Assembly (NCBI GenBank): GCA_027924585.1
Contig: BSBM01001719.1
Coordinates: forward strand, 12,729,001 to 12,793,000
Reading direction: 5' to 3'
DNA: 64,000 nucleotides
From: Larix kaempferi
Lineage: Eukaryota; Streptophyta; Pinopsida; Pinales; Pinaceae
Under the pieces are notes generated by a model. It was not told where the DNA came from and did not search any database. It saw nothing but the letters and a program-made list of their open reading frames with translations. Positions 31,956-44,810 of this stretch are shown here, piece after piece; position 1 is the first letter of the stretch; the number at the start of each line of letters is the position of its first letter. The position numbers and the translations under genes were made by a program.

Positions 31956-34900
31956 TGTCATGACCCGAAAATTTTGAAAAATTTAAAATTTTTATTATAA
32001 CAATAAATGTTAATTAATTTGCATTCCTGGTCCTGTTTATTTTAATTAACTGATCGTGATTTTGTTTAAAAGGATCTGTTATGATACTAATGTGAGTTTT
32101 TGATTTTTGTTATTAATTGTTTTTGTTCTTAACTTCAAAGGGAGAACTAGCCATAGCTGACTGGCTTACTTAGCTTATGAGCTAATGCATAATTCGTCTT
32201 TTGTTCACAGGTACACAGGTAAAGTATGGATTACTGTAAGTTAATTTTTTTTTTGTAAGCATCAAGTTCTTTTCCCTGCACTGTAAAACTCAGAGAAGAT
32301 TTAACTATTTTTACTGGTTGTCGATATAAGACGGTAGAGTTCTTTTTCTATAATCTCCATGAAATTTATGCTAGATATATAGTTGATAGTCCGTACGACA
32401 TAATTTCTCTTATTCTGGATAGTATCAGTAGGCGTTTCGATGAATTATAATCTCTCAGACATATTCATTGCGTTATGACAATGACTCCTTGTTACTGCTG
32501 TATACTGTCACTGGAGCAAATTGTTTGAAATATTTCCATCGTATGCATGATGTAGCGTTGGCATTGTGTGATGATCTGCCAGCTATCAATCGTGACTATG
32601 GCTGTGATCACTTATTAATTGTATGAGTTTGGAGTTGTGATAACTCTAACGATGTTCTAATATATTCATTTATAATTTATGATCCATTGTCTACTTAGTA
32701 ATTTTTTTATGATTTCACCAAGTTTAACTCATGCCAAAATCTTTGTTCCTTGTTTTTAATCTACGTTCAAAGTATGGAATTATAGATGGTTTTATATCCA
32801 TACATCACAAGACTATAGGTTATTAATCTCATCTTTGATTGTTAACAATGGTGATGGAAGAATTATGGTAATAAGATCTTATATAACAACGATGTATCCA
32901 ATTATATTTCCAAGGTAATATTTAAAATGTTAAAACTATGAGAAACTCTAGTTTGAAGTTGACTTCATCTATTTTAAATGATTGTAGGGGATATATATAT
33001 AATGTACCTTCGAAACTATCGATGGCTTGTCTTCATGACATACACTAAGCGATGATTGTGTATAAATCATAGTGATTATCCATACTATGAATAAAAACTT
33101 TTATCCATGCAATGATATAAAATTGATGAGCAATGATTCGAGCTGCAGCTGGACTATAGGAAGTCGACCCATGGGAAGTTGATAATTTAAAGGGCTACGT
33201 GGATGGCTCTCATCCTTGCATTTGGTAATATATAAGCCTGTCTTGAAACCCTTACCTGGTCATTTTCTCTGCCTTCGGGCTCGGGTTGTAAGAGAGAAAC
33301 CCTTCATGTCTGAGTTCGTTCAGTAGGGCACTGAAAATTGCAATTCTCTTATAGCTATGGTCACGTAGTTTTATCCTCTGGTGGTTTAAAAGTCTGTATG
33401 CTTCTCGGGTGGTTTTTAAAAGTCTGAGGACACTGCTACAGGCGTCTGCTACAATTCATTGGGCATCTTGGAATCGTTTGCTGTCACTGTGTTTAAGTCG
33501 CATGCTACTTACTGTCTTACACTGTTGCTGGTGCGAGTTAGAGTCAGGGTTTTCTTGTTGTCTTTATCCATGAGGTGGTCGTGTAATGGGTTTTTAAATC
33601 GTGCTCCCCAAACTGGTTCATTCACAGCTTAAGGGTTTGTTCAGTATGTTACCTGTCACGGCTATCAAAAGAGAGGAAACTTTGAAGTTTTCCTTGCTCA
33701 TCCTTCTGACGAATATGATGAGGTTTTTCTACCTGGCTCAACTCAAGGCTACCAGGTTTTCCACTGGGTTTGCTTCCTCCGATAGCTCAGGTAAGAATTA
33801 TCAATGGTTTCGTAGATTTCTGTTTTGCAATAGATTGTTTATATTTAATTTAAATATTGACACTACTTCGTCATCTTGCAATGTGCAGGCTTAATCCCCT
33901 CCTGACGGTGCATGAGGCTTCATCTCTAGCGCTGGCTCCTCCGGGTAAGCCTGGTTATACCATGGATGTGTCTCCCTTTGATAGTTTTGTTTTGCTAGGG
34001 TTGTGTCTGGAAAGACCTCCTTTGTATCTGGTTGTTGTCGTATTTGTGGACATGATTGTGGTAATATGAAATCTTTGGATTGCTAGCAGTAGCTAGGGTT
34101 TGTACACCCTGTCATGGTTTCGAGAGACAGCTAAGGCTCGGTCTGTTATGACGGCCTTGGGTTCTTTTATTTATCATTGTATTTTTGAATGTAAAGGGGT
34201 TTTACCCAACCCTATAGAAGTTAATGGATACTTAAATGTTGGGCCTGTCAAGTGGCCGTGTATTATCTGTGTTTTTCTTAATGAACACACTGTTTGGTTA
34301 TAGGATTGTTTTAAGTTTTCTCGGATGCTTTCAGAGAATGAAAACTCGGTCTGTAGGTGATAAAAATGTATTAGTTTCTCTGCGTTTTCTTGGTTTTGGG
34401 TGTTAATGATAGTGTGGGGTTCACTACCCTTACTGTGATAGATAAATAAAATGTTGTTAACCCTGGCAAGTTGGGGTTCGCTCCCAGGTTAAAATATATA
34501 AAAGAAAAACATGAAAAGTGTTTAAGTTCTATTGTGGCTGGGAACGAGTTGTAAATATTTGGTTTTATGTTTACATATGGTGACAAATGTCTCCTTGTCA
34601 ATAATTAATAGTAGGGTTTGTAAAAGCCATCAATGGCTGAGTTCGATGATAACTTCTCTGCATGTGTTATGATGTTTGACTATTGTTATGAAAACACCCT
34701 AACAATGCTGTGTATTGTATGTAAAATGAGCTCGATAATGAGTGGTAACCTATGATTGTTATAATGGAAAGATTTTTAAAAGAAAACAATGAAATTTCTA
34801 TGTGTAAGACTCGGCTTTGAGCTAGTCGATATGTTTGTCTTTTAAATAGCTCTGTCAACTCTGTTGTAAGCATCCTGGCTATAATAACTATATAGATAGG

Positions 34901-36262
34901 TTTTTAAATAAAACAACTTTCGCCACGATTCTTTATTTACAGTTTACGAGTTTGTATTGACTAAGATTTTATCGATTAGGATTGTATGGGAAAGTTTAAA
35001 AATGAGATCTCATTGCAATTCGCAACTTATGGGGAATCGATAACAGTCAGATATGTTCTGAATATAGATAAATTTACTTATATAAATTTTGTTCACCTAT
35101 AGCTTGATACAGAGAATAACCTGTATTCTGGTTTAACCTAAACATGAGACAAATATAAACTGATATATTTGCTCAGCTAGAATTTATACCTGTTAATTTC
35201 TCCATGGAAGTATTTCACTGAAATTCTAAATTTTGTTTATGTGCCTCTTCCTATAATTATTTTTAATAAGTGTATCTACAGGAATAACTACTGTATAAAT
35301 ATTCTATATTTATTATTTAACTATTAATAATAAATCTATATAAAGTCACCATAATATTTTATTACTGTAATAATCACAAACATATCCTGCATAAAATAAT
35401 TACTCGATCTGTGTGAAAAATAGGGAAATTCTAAGACATATTAGTTCTGCAAATTCTATCAAATGACAATACAGAGAGGCTAACTTTACTGAAATAAATC
35501 ATGTTCAAACACAGATGAGATAGTCCATTCTACATTTAAATTTAAGCAATAAACAACAGGAAAAGTGGCAGAACCTGTGTCAATGGTAGACAATAACAGC
35601 AGTGGGAGGCTGTTCCTCCCTACCAATTCCTGGAGAGTGCCTAGACAGCACTTCTCAGGACCCCCGAGCTTGCTCTGGTCTAACTGGATTGAACTAGATA
35701 CAACCAACAATTCCCTCAGCCAAAACAGCTACACTGGAACCAAGTTACTGCAACTTCCTGACTCAAAACACTTCCTTACTGTTTTTCCCACTTCCTCAAT
35801 GGGACTCCTGAATAGCATTCACCTGAATGTATTCTCCCTCTAGAACAATGCTGAACCCAGCTCAGTTCATTGAGTACTATTTATAAGATTGCCTAGGTCT
35901 TAGTTGGGTTAACTGTCATTAATGAGCCACCTGCTCAGATTCCACTTTCTTGGGGAATCATGACCCCAAAATATAGGGAGGTTGCCACCTGCAACTCAGG
36001 AAGTGTTTGAGGATGCTGCCACTTGTCTTTTGTCTTTCCACCTAGTTCCATCCACCAGTTAGACCAGTAACCTCTTTTAACAGCTCTCCCATGCTGTTGT
36101 CTCCATAATCTATTCTATTAATAATAATTATTCAGAATTTACATTCCATTTCTAGTGACTCTGCTGAGTCATCCATTCCTACTTAGCATTAAATTTAACA
36201 TAATGTCTCAGGAATATTAATAAAATAATTACATTATTTTTGCAAAATTCGGGTATGTGACA
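31956..36262 (-). repeat. 5' LTR of element G (4,307 bp)
   Basis: Equal in length to the left LTR, differing by scattered substitutions and compensating small indels (for example near 36115 and in tttctattaataat). The sense TATA is at 35885-35878, the antisense TATA-like site at 33229-33236 and the antisense intron at 33791-33888. Followed by atatt at 36263-36267. Confidence 0.93.
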
Positions 36263-36267
36263 ATATT

Positions 36268-36862
36268 TAATTATAATAAAGTTTGATCAACAATTTTAAA
36301 CATATGATAATTAAATATAAAATCTATAAATATGTTTAGGAGTACCTACTCACCAACATAGTATTAAATGGACCATGTACTTTGATATTTATTTAACAAA
36401 ATATTAACACCATGCCCTTATTCACTATTGTCTTATCCAACACGATATGGTCATCTGTAGCCTCTAAAATATCTACAATAAAATATGAAGACAATTACAT
36501 AGATTTCGACAACGCGACCTGCAAATGGTTCAACTCTTTAAATTCATCCAAACTAAATGGGGCTAGGTCATTTTCACCTTTCATTATTTGTGATCTTCGT
36601 GTTACGATGCCTTTCAACACCATCAAAATATTATTTTTCACATTTGGCTTCTCCTGCAAGATCCAAAAGAAATGGGTGATTGTGGTGGTCATCATATCCT
36701 TGCTTTCCATTATGATGATTACACAAGTGGCTCTCAAGTCCACTTAGAAAATGGACCAAATATAACCCTAAGTAGGTAGGTTATCCTCCACATATTCCAA
36801 CAATAGATCGTTGGAGCCTTCACATATAGCTTATGTAGTTTGTTGCCACTTGTTTCCATGTA
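36268..36862. other. AT-rich flank to the right of G
   Basis: Continuation of the DNA interrupted by G. A minus-strand open stretch of 82 codons (36743-36495) has no recognisable domain. No other feature seen. Confidence 0.5.
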
Positions 36863-37063
36863 CATTGGGTTGGAGTTAGAGAAATCCCCTACACTGGAAT
36901 GACCTCCATAAGAAAGCTCTTGAATAAGTGACTAGTGCAATTCGCCATCCAAGGCTAATTGAGCGAATTTCCCCTCTTACAGATCCCCTTTTTCTTTCTA
37001 AACATGATGTTGTTCCTAAGGATCCATTTGGAAATTGTTCATCTGCTCAATATTGTCCAATTC

Positions 37064-37561
37064 TGTTAGAGATATGGATCTAGCTAAACTAGCTTGTACC
37101 TATCTATGCAAAACAATAATATATCAACAATAAGTACATAAAGAGAACAAGAGAAAAGAGTACACTAGATATATGTGGTTCACCTAATTGGGCTACACCC
37201 ACGGGGAGGTAGTCTTCTATTATCTCCATCATATCTCCCTCAAGCTTACAAGAGAGCAATGCCAATAACCCCAATACAATATAGAAATACTTGTGTTGAC
37301 TAACTAAAGATCATGATTAGTGATGTGACTCCCTTGACTCTATTATGTACTAAGAGATGAGGAATTACTCTCACATATTACATGTGGGATAATATAATTC
37401 TCCATAATAACATCTCTTTATATAATAATGAATATCAAGGGTGTACTTTACCATAATGAATATGGGATATAATGTATTACTTTTTTACATAAGATTGTGG
37501 ATATCTTCCAACATAATACAAATACATTATTACCTTCCAAGGAATATAAAATATTCCAACA
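37064..37561 (-). repeat. 3' LTR of element J
   Basis: Minus strand from TGTTGGAATATT to GATCCATATCTCTAACA. A TATATAAAG lies at 37424-37416. The purine-rich tract TAAAGGTGGAG (37572-37562) adjoins it inside. It differs from the other LTR by substitutions and small indels, including a shorter middle tract. Confidence 0.9.
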
Positions 37562-39553
37562 CTCCACCTTTAATAATGGCTGGGAGAAAATCCCACTAAC
37601 AAAGGAAGGAAGGATTCATTACTTCTCCCCCTTGATGGCAACTTCCAGAGTATCCATAAGCTGCAAAAAATAAGAACACTTCGGCGAATGGAATTTGATG
37701 TTCGGAACAACCGCTTCTCATTGAACCATGAAATTGCACATGAACCAGGTTGTCGATGAAATACCCAACAGTAAAATGCCGAGACATGTGACGCAGTCCA
37801 ACAACAAGGTTCCTAGATCACCACAAGAATCATCACAACCATAACTGATAGTTGAGGAACTCTGATATAACATCCACACCAATGTATAGATACCTTCTAA
37901 CGGCTCAGACAATAGGACATGTGTCTAAGAACACCACAACAATGTACAAAATACCCAGATGGCCAATATACATGCAGATAGCAGACATTCTTCCAATCAA
38001 GGTGCAATATAAATATCTCTAGAAGACCTCAAACATCGAAGAAACAAGACCCCAATGGTCTATACATCGAAAATGATATCATACATATGAAAATCATGAC
38101 TTTAACAGTAGAACATGGTGCTTCATTCGTTCTAGAATAACATGATAACAAATATCAAAGATTACTATGCTCAAGAAAGAACTTATTTGCACACAAGAAC
38201 TTCCAAGATTAAGACATACAAAGATCATAAGACAAAAAATTTCATACATAAATGAAAATGATTATACACCAAAGGTTAGCAAACATCATATAAAAAGATG
38301 GCAACATAATATGATCAAATAAAAGATTAACTTGCTCATTAAGGAAAATGAAGTTACTTGTACACATTAAGTGTTAGCCACAACATATAAATAGTGAGCC
38401 CAAGATTTACACATATGAGATTGTTCTTATAAAATTGCTTTTATAAACATGACATGATTAGAAATCAACATGATTAAATATGATAAAAAAGAAAAAACTA
38501 GTTATTAAGTATCTTGTTAAAAATATTAAGCATTATATGGTTTATAGCTATCATCATGACAAAATATTAGAGATCCATGCCCTTAAAAAATTCCAATGCT
38601 TCCATATAGGAATGTGAGACAAATATATACCAAGAACAAGAAATAATTTCTTAATAAACATGATTAGAAGCAAAACCTAAATGCAAAAAGATGAATAACA
38701 AAAAACTGAAATACTTTACCATACTTATCTGAATCTGCAAAAAACACAGTCAGAAAAACAGTAAAGGAAAATAAAATTTTACTTACAACCCTTTGAAAAG
38801 TGCCAAGAAAAGTCACTCGCGGGTTTTTCCATAGTGGACTCGTGAACAACACTGAAAAAACGTGGGTTCTGCACAGCAAAGGTCGCGGTTACTCACAGGT
38901 TTACAGTAGAGTCAACCGCGGGTTCACGGGTCTGTAAAGGAAAATGTTGCAGTTCTAATCAGGGTGTTCGCGGGTTTCTGTGCAGTAAAGTCGCGGCTAT
39001 CCCGAAGCACTCGCGGGTCTCTACACAGGAGGGTAGCGAGTAGAATGAAGTAAACGCGACTTAGCAGTGAGAACAGCCGCGAATATGTTGTAGCATATGC
39101 GGATCTTCTCACTGGAAGTCACGGGTCTGCATTATACTTGTGGGTTTGCAGTAGGGCAAGTCACGATTAACCGCAAGTTCTGTGAAGAAAGGGTCGTGAA
39201 CGTCAAGTTTGAGGCCAAAAAAAGTATTGAATCTTTCGAAGACGGAAACCTGCACAAATTATACCAAAATTGGACAAAAATTGTCAATCTCTCAACCGAA
39301 AGATATATCTCCTTGAGGAGAAGCAAAAAATCATATAGATCTACAAAAAAACATTCAAGAAACCCTTGAAAATTTTCTGCAAAAAATCTACAGAACAAGT
39401 TTAGGGTTAGAAAAAAAACTGCAGAAACATGCCCAGATTTGAAGAGAAGCCTAATGGCTACCAGATAGAAAGAAAATCTACAAAATAAACAATGCCCAAA
39501 TGATACTAATTATTGATTGAAAGCTATAAAAGGTGCTAGATCATAGCAACCAA
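37562..39553 (-). other. Interior of element J, non-coding
   Basis: No coding region recognised. 38810-39190 is markedly richer in CG than its AT-rich surroundings and repeats the motif cgcgggtt or cgcgggtc (near 38818, 38920, 38970 and 39012) and gtcgcgg (near 38881 and 38991). On the element's sense strand this region lies near the 5' end and might serve as a structured leader or packaging region; that is inference. Confidence 0.6.
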
Positions 39554-39564
39554 CTCTGATACCA
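39554..39564 (-). other. Primer binding site of J (tRNA-iMet type)
   Basis: The minus strand reads TGGTATCAGAG directly at the inner edge of the right LTR. Confidence 0.88.
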
Positions 39565-40046
39565 TGTCAGAGATATGGATCTATCTAAACTAGCTTACTC
39601 ATATATGCAAAACAATAATATATCAACAATAAGTACAGAAAGAGTACAAGAGAAAAGAGTACACCAGATATACGTCGTTCACCCAATTGGGCTACGTCCA
39701 CGGGAAGGCAGTCTTCTATTATCTCCAGAATATATCCCTCAAGCTTACAAGAGAACAATGCCAATAACCCCAATACAATATAGCAATACGTGTGTTGACT
39801 AAGTAAAGATCATGATTAGTGATGTGACTCCCTTGACTCTATTATATATTAAGAGATGAGGAGGAATTACTCTCACATATTACATGTGGGATAATATAAT
39901 TCTCCATAATAACATATCTTTATATAATAATGAATATCAAGATTATACTTTACCATAATGAATATGGCATATAATGTATTACTCTTTTACATAAGATTGT
40001 GGATATCTTCCGACAGATTACAAAGACATTATAAAATATTCCAACA
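39565..40046 (-). repeat. 5' LTR of element J
   Basis: 482 bp. TATATAAAG at 39926-39918, about 120 bp into the LTR, is a plausible sense promoter. It is followed outside by aattc, the target duplication. Confidence 0.9.
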
Positions 40047-40925
40047 AATTCCCCCCGACTTAGTGGAACAACTTCCTTACACCAGTAGTTTCCTCCACGA
40101 CACATGTCCTATTTATGATCCACTACCCTAGTTTGTCTCCATCACTGCCACTATGTAAGGGAGAAATAAAAGTGCATTGTAACCTTCTCTTGACAATGTC
40201 ATTGCATTCACCTTACTCCTACCACCCGTCATCCACCAATTGAAATCTGTTAGGATAATTAATACTCCAATCTTGTCCACCTTAGCATTATTTACCTTTT
40301 CCTAGTAGTTCATGATGTTTTTAGCCCCCTAGTGGTGTGTAGATGTCATCTAGGACCCATTATCCACTTGATGCACCCTACATGCATGATTTTAGGACCA
40401 CCAGAGTCAATTCCCTACATTTTAGGATCTAACTCAGTGATCTGGTTCAATCCAATTGAGTTTCACCTGAGTTCCCGACTCTAGTGGGGGTTTTGAGCTC
40501 CGATTGCAACCGATTGTGATCTAACGCGCCCTCTCTAGCCTATTTTGCATGCCAAACTCACAAATGCGCCCTCCTTGGTCAGTTAACTTAAGGTAGCTTT
40601 AGTTCACTGTGATTTGGTTGAGTTGAGTTGAGTTTGGAACTCTCAAAGCACTCCAATGGTAACAATTCCTATGCTAGACTGGCTGGGATTCAAATTCTCC
40701 TTGTATAATCAAATTGTCTCCATTGTATTATATCCTTTGAATATATTGATTAATCGATAATGACATACTTTTATGTGCACATCTGAGTTCCAATGCATGA
40801 TTAATTTTATTGCTAATTTCACTGCAATTTTCACCGTAACTCATCTTTTTTGCTAATTCTTTCACTGTGAGGTATTCTCAAGCTCTAAGATCTGTTGTGA
40901 ATTTCACAAAATCCTCATAGGATCT

Positions 40926-41317
40926 TTACCCCAGTGACCAGATCACCATCTCCTTGAATCGAATACCCAACCATAGAGGAAATGTGGCAGCCGAATCTAA
41001 ACTAGGCCATGAAGTCTCTTCCAACTTGAGACAATAATCATACACCCATGACCACAACTCATTTATCCCACCCACACTATAGGATTCATTCACAAACTCA
41101 TAGCCAGCCAATGAACCATGTCAAACAATCTATGAAGAGCTAAGGGCACACAGAGAAATGATGGAATGCATGTGTGAATCAAATGGAGAAATATATGGGG
41201 TCGGTCAAGATATTTCAAGGCCATGTGCCAATGTTCCCTCATACATAAACCCCCGAGTTTTCCTTTTTTTGAAATTTCAATGTAAAATAAAATGCACCCT
41301 CCTTTAATGATTCTCAA
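40926..41317 (-). pseudogene. Unrecognised frame in repeat E, third copy (frameshifted)
   Basis: Two overlapping minus-strand pieces (41317-41090 and 41111-40926) correspond to the frame at 846-436 plus an upstream extension beginning GGLCMREHWHMALKYLDRP. A small deletion at about 41100 (tcacaaactcatagcc against tcacaaactccatagcc) shifts the frame, and it stops early near 40926. So this copy is broken while the two tandem copies at the left are open. Confidence 0.4.
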
Positions 41318-41344
41318 GGAGTTTTTTCTTAATCACAAATACGA

Positions 41345-41757
41345 CATATAGAAACTGTAGTATCCACCTTTTCAGTGGGGTTTCATTGTTCTTCACCAAG
41401 ACACCTTTGTCAAGTTGGATGGATTCATTGGCAAGTTTATCAACAAGAGTTTTAATATGCCTTCAAATATGCCAAAAAGAATACTCAACAATGTTTTGAA
41501 AGTTTTGAGCAATTCTATCAAGAATACTATTTGGAATTGTATGAGACTTGTTGAAATGACTGTGATCCTGTTGGATGACATGAAGAGAACCCCCAAATAT
41601 CTTGAGCTGAGATATATCCAAAGATGAAATTAGCTCAGATACAAGATATAAGGCATAAATCTTGGCATAATTATCGGTAGTAATTCCTAGTCCTCAAGGT
41701 ATTGAGCCACTTCTTTTCCGCTAGGGTCAAAGACAACCCCTCCCACACCTGTCACCC
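41345..41757 (-). pseudogene. RNase H-like relic, E second copy
   Basis: Counterpart of 2620-3026. It reads VGGVVFDPSGKEVAQY, then a one-base deletion near 41697, then TTDNYAKIYALYLVSEL, IFGGSLHVI and an FWHI-stop-RH motif. The catalytic helix has Lys where Glu is usual, also seen in the 11.7-kb copy. That suggests the substitution is ancestral to this family. Confidence 0.6.
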
Positions 41758-42814
41758 CTTTTAAATTATTTTTTTATAACATTATATTGGTTGAACTTAT
41801 TCCACATGTCATGCTAGTGTTATGATTATACATCTCCTTAACATTGGGTTGTAGAATGCACCTAATCTCTTGGTGCAATAAATTTGATTGGGAAAAAAAA
41901 GAAGCAAAACCAAAAAATCAATGACCATCCATATACAATAAAAAACTAGACCATGTATAGTCTACCCTGCTTTAAGGAAGTTCTAGTAAATGTGCATAAA
42001 AATTAAACATGTAGTCGTTGTCAACACAATGAAGTGTGAAGCACATGTGAAATGCTTTTTCACATTATTTTGATAGATGTGTTACAAGGCAAGTTACACA
42101 AATGGGATAAATGATAAAATATGAAGGGTTAGTGTTGATTTCAATTTGAAGAGTATATAATCGTTAAACCCTTCCATGATGATATGTTGAAAAATTAGTT
42201 GTACTCCAATTTATAAAAAGTTGTTTCTATTCATTGCAGAAAATGCTTGAGAAAAAGGAATTAAATATTCTATGGAAGAAGATATATTAAGAATTTGAAA
42301 TAAAGAAAAACATAAGCCTAGGTTATTATGTTAACTTTTGACCATTCCAAGTATAAGAATAGTTCATCAATTGTAAATCTAAGAATGACAACATTAATAT
42401 AGACATTTTTCTAGTTGCATAGACTTTGACAATGAAGAGAATATGCTTAATATAAGTGTTGTATTAGGGGGGATTTTGAAGCATGATCAACCATTGCTAT
42501 ATTTTCTTGTTTTTTTTGTAACTAAGGGGATTGACAATTGGGATGGGGATGTTACTCGCATGACATGGGGTCCAGGGGTCCAATCCCGTCCGCTACCACT
42601 ATACCCCTAGGCACACACATCCTGCAAGCCTGGGGCATGGGTAAGCCGGGGTGATTTGAACTCATGACCTCCAATTACAACATGTCCTTCATATCAAGCG
42701 AATCGATGGTTGAGATACACCCCATTTAGAGCTCAAGGCGTGAAGGATCTCACTTTTTCATGCCAACTATATTTTACGTTGATCCTGAGAAGTTGAGCAC
42801 AATATTTGAAGACT

Positions 42815-43375
42815 ATGGCATCAATCTCTATACAACCAAAAGACCTTCTTGAGGGCACCTCAAACTTCAACACTTGGAAGGATAGGATTCTCAACATCCT
42901 AGAGGAACATGACTTGGATGGATATGTATCCACTCTGGTGGAGGAGCCTAAATCTAATGCAGGGTGCATCAACTTCAAGAAGAATCAAGCTAAGTCCAAA
43001 TGCATCATATATGATTCGGTAAAAGATAACTTGATTCCCATGATCACATCGTCGAAGACCGCGAAAGAATGTTATGATACATTGACTAATCTATATGTGA
43101 ATAAGGCCCTGATTCAAAAGAGGGCATTGAAGAATAAGCTTCAAAACTTAAAGATGGATACGAATGAGACAGTGGCCTCCTTCTTCACCAAGATCTCCCA
43201 GGTAAGAGATCAACTTGCTAGTATTGGAGTAGTGGTGGATGAAGATAATCTTCTCCAAACCGCTATTGATGGTCTCCCATACTCATGGGAGACATTCTTG
43301 GCTATGGTAAATGGCCGAGAGGTACAACCTAGCTTCGAAAGGTTGTGGCATGACTACCTCCAAGAGGAGGGGTGA
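42815..43375 (+). pseudogene. Copia gag (UBN2-type) of D
   Basis: The first ATG is at 42815; the open stretch begins three codons earlier with TTG. About 186 residues of the plant copia gag fold (UBN2): LLEGTSNFNTWKDRILNIL, KAKECYDTL-like TAKECYDTLTNLYV, LKNKLQNLKMDTNETVA and LLQTAIDGLPYSWETF. This would form virus-like particles in the family. It ends at a TGA (43373-43375) before the zinc knuckle, which lies in a neighbouring open segment, so gag is truncated relative to the family. Confidence 0.85.
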
Positions 43376-43760
43376 ATCCAGAGCAATTCAGTGTGCACCA
43401 AAGAAGAGAAGATTGACCTCACGACAAGAATGAATAAAGGAAAGAAACCCTTCTTCCAAAAGAAGTTCTCTCATCCAAAGAAGAAGGAGTTCAACAAAGG
43501 ATTTGACAATTCAAAAGATAGATGCTTCAATTGCAACAAGAAATACCATTTCTCAAAAGAGTGAAATGCAAAGTGGAAAGGAAATTTTCATGCTTCCACC
43601 ACCATAGAAGATTAAATCACTCAAAAGAATGCATCCAAAGAAAATGAGACAAGAAGGGAGTATTACCTTGTCTCATCCCTTTCGGGATCTATAGTCGCAA
43701 ATGTAGACGCATGGTTGATTGATAGTGGTGCATCCAAACATATGATTGGTTACAAAAGTT
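43376..43760 (+). pseudogene. Zinc knuckle and protease remnant of D
   Basis: About 43523-43562 reads CFNCNKKYHFSKE followed by TGA in place of the fourth cysteine of a C-x2-C-x4-H-x4-C knuckle. About 43710-43750 reads AWLIDSGASKHMIG, an intact retropepsin active-site motif (DSGA). Later parts show SIGDILHV, a stop, then DILYVLVLKKNLLS, typical of the segment between protease and integrase. Confidence 0.8.
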
Positions 43761-44079
43761 CCATCACTGATCTAAAGGAGAAAGAGTTCACATGCATGGT
43801 AGAGTTGGGGGACAACTCAACATATTTGATCCAAGGAGTTGGATCCACCTCATTCCAGCTGAGCATCGGTGATATTTTACATGTGTAGGACATTCTATAT
43901 GTTCTAGTCTTGAAGAAGAACCTCCTTTCATTTTTGGTTCTTGAAGACAAAGGCTTCCGAGTTATATTCATGGATAACAAAGCACTTTTATGGCCAAAGA
44001 ACAAAATCCTAGAATCTGCTGCTGTGACTGGAGTTCAAGAGGGAGGACTCTACAAGGTACCCAGGATATGATTCACCAC

Positions 44080-44810
44080 ACTATCATTCCATGCAAGCTA
44101 TGGCATCGAAGGATTGGACACCTACACTAAAAAGCACTACCAGGACTTCAAAAGATGGTAAAAGGTATGCCCGTATTTGATTTTTAGCATGTGTATGTCG
44201 GGGTTGCACACTTGAGAAAAATGTTAAGAAAAGTTTTTCCAACAATACTACTAGATATAAAGGGATTTTAGATTTAATACATTCTGATGTATGTGGTCCC
44301 ATGTCATCCCCCTCCGTGAGTAGATTCTTATATCATGTATTGTTCATAGATGATTTTTCTAGGAAGTCATGGATTTATTTCATGAAGGCTAAAAGTGAAA
44401 ATATTAGCAAATTTAAAGAGTTTAAAGCCCTAGTTGAAAATCAGAAAGAAAAGCACATATGTGCATTAAGGTCTGGTAATGGAGGCGAATTTGATTCACA
44501 TGCATTTAATGTGCTATGTAGTGATGCACGAATATGTAGACAGTTAACCGTACCATACAACCCTCAGTAAAATGGGGTTTCTGAAAGGAAGAATAGAACC
44601 ATATGTGAGGCTGCAAAAGCCATGATGCATGATTAATCTATGTCTACTTCATTATGGGAAGAAGCCTCCTGTACAGCTGTGTACATCCATAACAGAATCC
44701 CACATACCATTCTAGATGAGAAGACACCAGAAGAAGTGTTTACCGGTGAGAAACTAGACGTATCACACTGGAGGACCTTCAGGATCCCAGTATAAATTCA
44801 TGTATCGAAA
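44080..44810 (+). pseudogene. Integrase remnant of D
   Basis: The pre-integrase motif KLWHRRIGHLH is near 44093-44130. The core at 44301-44570 has VLFIDDFSRKSWIYFM (first Asp present) and ALRSGNGGEFDSH, where the second catalytic Asp of the usual SDNGGEF is Gly. The segment after the stop reads NGVSERKNRT (Glu present). Stops at 44568-44570 (TAA) and 44635-44637 (TAA) fall where Gln codons are usual. Integration activity is not expected. Confidence 0.85.

Larger units (their letters stand above)
22748..36262 (-). mobile_element. Element G: chromovirus (Ty3/gypsy, Tekay/Del-like) with 4.3-kb LTRs
   Basis: A 13,515-bp element in minus orientation, with LTRs 22748-27054 and 31956-36262 (4,307 bp each), flanked by atatt target duplications (22743-22747, 36263-36267). 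A tRNA-iMet primer site adjoins the right LTR. Gag, protease, RT, RNase H, integrase and a C-terminal chromodomain-like region lie in one reading frame broken only by four stop codons. The LTR pair differs at about 1% by eye, so the insertion is recent. The domain order and C-terminal chromodomain place it with plant chromoviruses; lineage naming is inference. Confidence 0.93.
37064..40046 (-). mobile_element. Element J: small non-autonomous LTR retrotransposon
   Basis: 2,983 bp. LTRs at 37064-37561 (498 bp) and 39565-40046 (482 bp) have TG...CA ends and an aattc target duplication (37059-37063, 40047-40051). Repeat E at 1316-1335 shows the empty site, ttgtccaattcccccctg. The primer site at 39564-39554 gives minus orientation. 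The 2.0-kb interior has no gag or polymerase motif in any frame, so the element must rely on another's proteins. It is shorter than typical LARDs and longer than TRIMs. Confidence 0.92.
36863..42508. repeat. Repeat E, second full copy (with J inserted)
   Basis: Order with J removed: upstream part (36871-37063, 40047-40290, equal to 1136-1566), middle part (40290-41440, equal to 1567-2701), and right part (41440-42354, equal to 2701-3625). About 150 bp follow that match the right flank of D at 57010-57165. At 42354 it reads aatagttcatc, the D target without D. The last match ends near 42508, where it joins unrelated DNA leading to D gag. Confidence 0.85.

Noticed and set aside
36495-36743. 82-codon minus-strand frame right of G
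   Set aside because: No family motif, no copies in the window, AT-rich surroundings; not supportable as a gene.
42550-42720. tRNA-derived SINE (B-box-like text gagttcaaatcac on the minus strand, A-box-like ggtatagtggtagcgg)
   Set aside because: The two boxes are in the wrong order for a polymerase III promoter, and no poly(A) tail or target duplication is seen.
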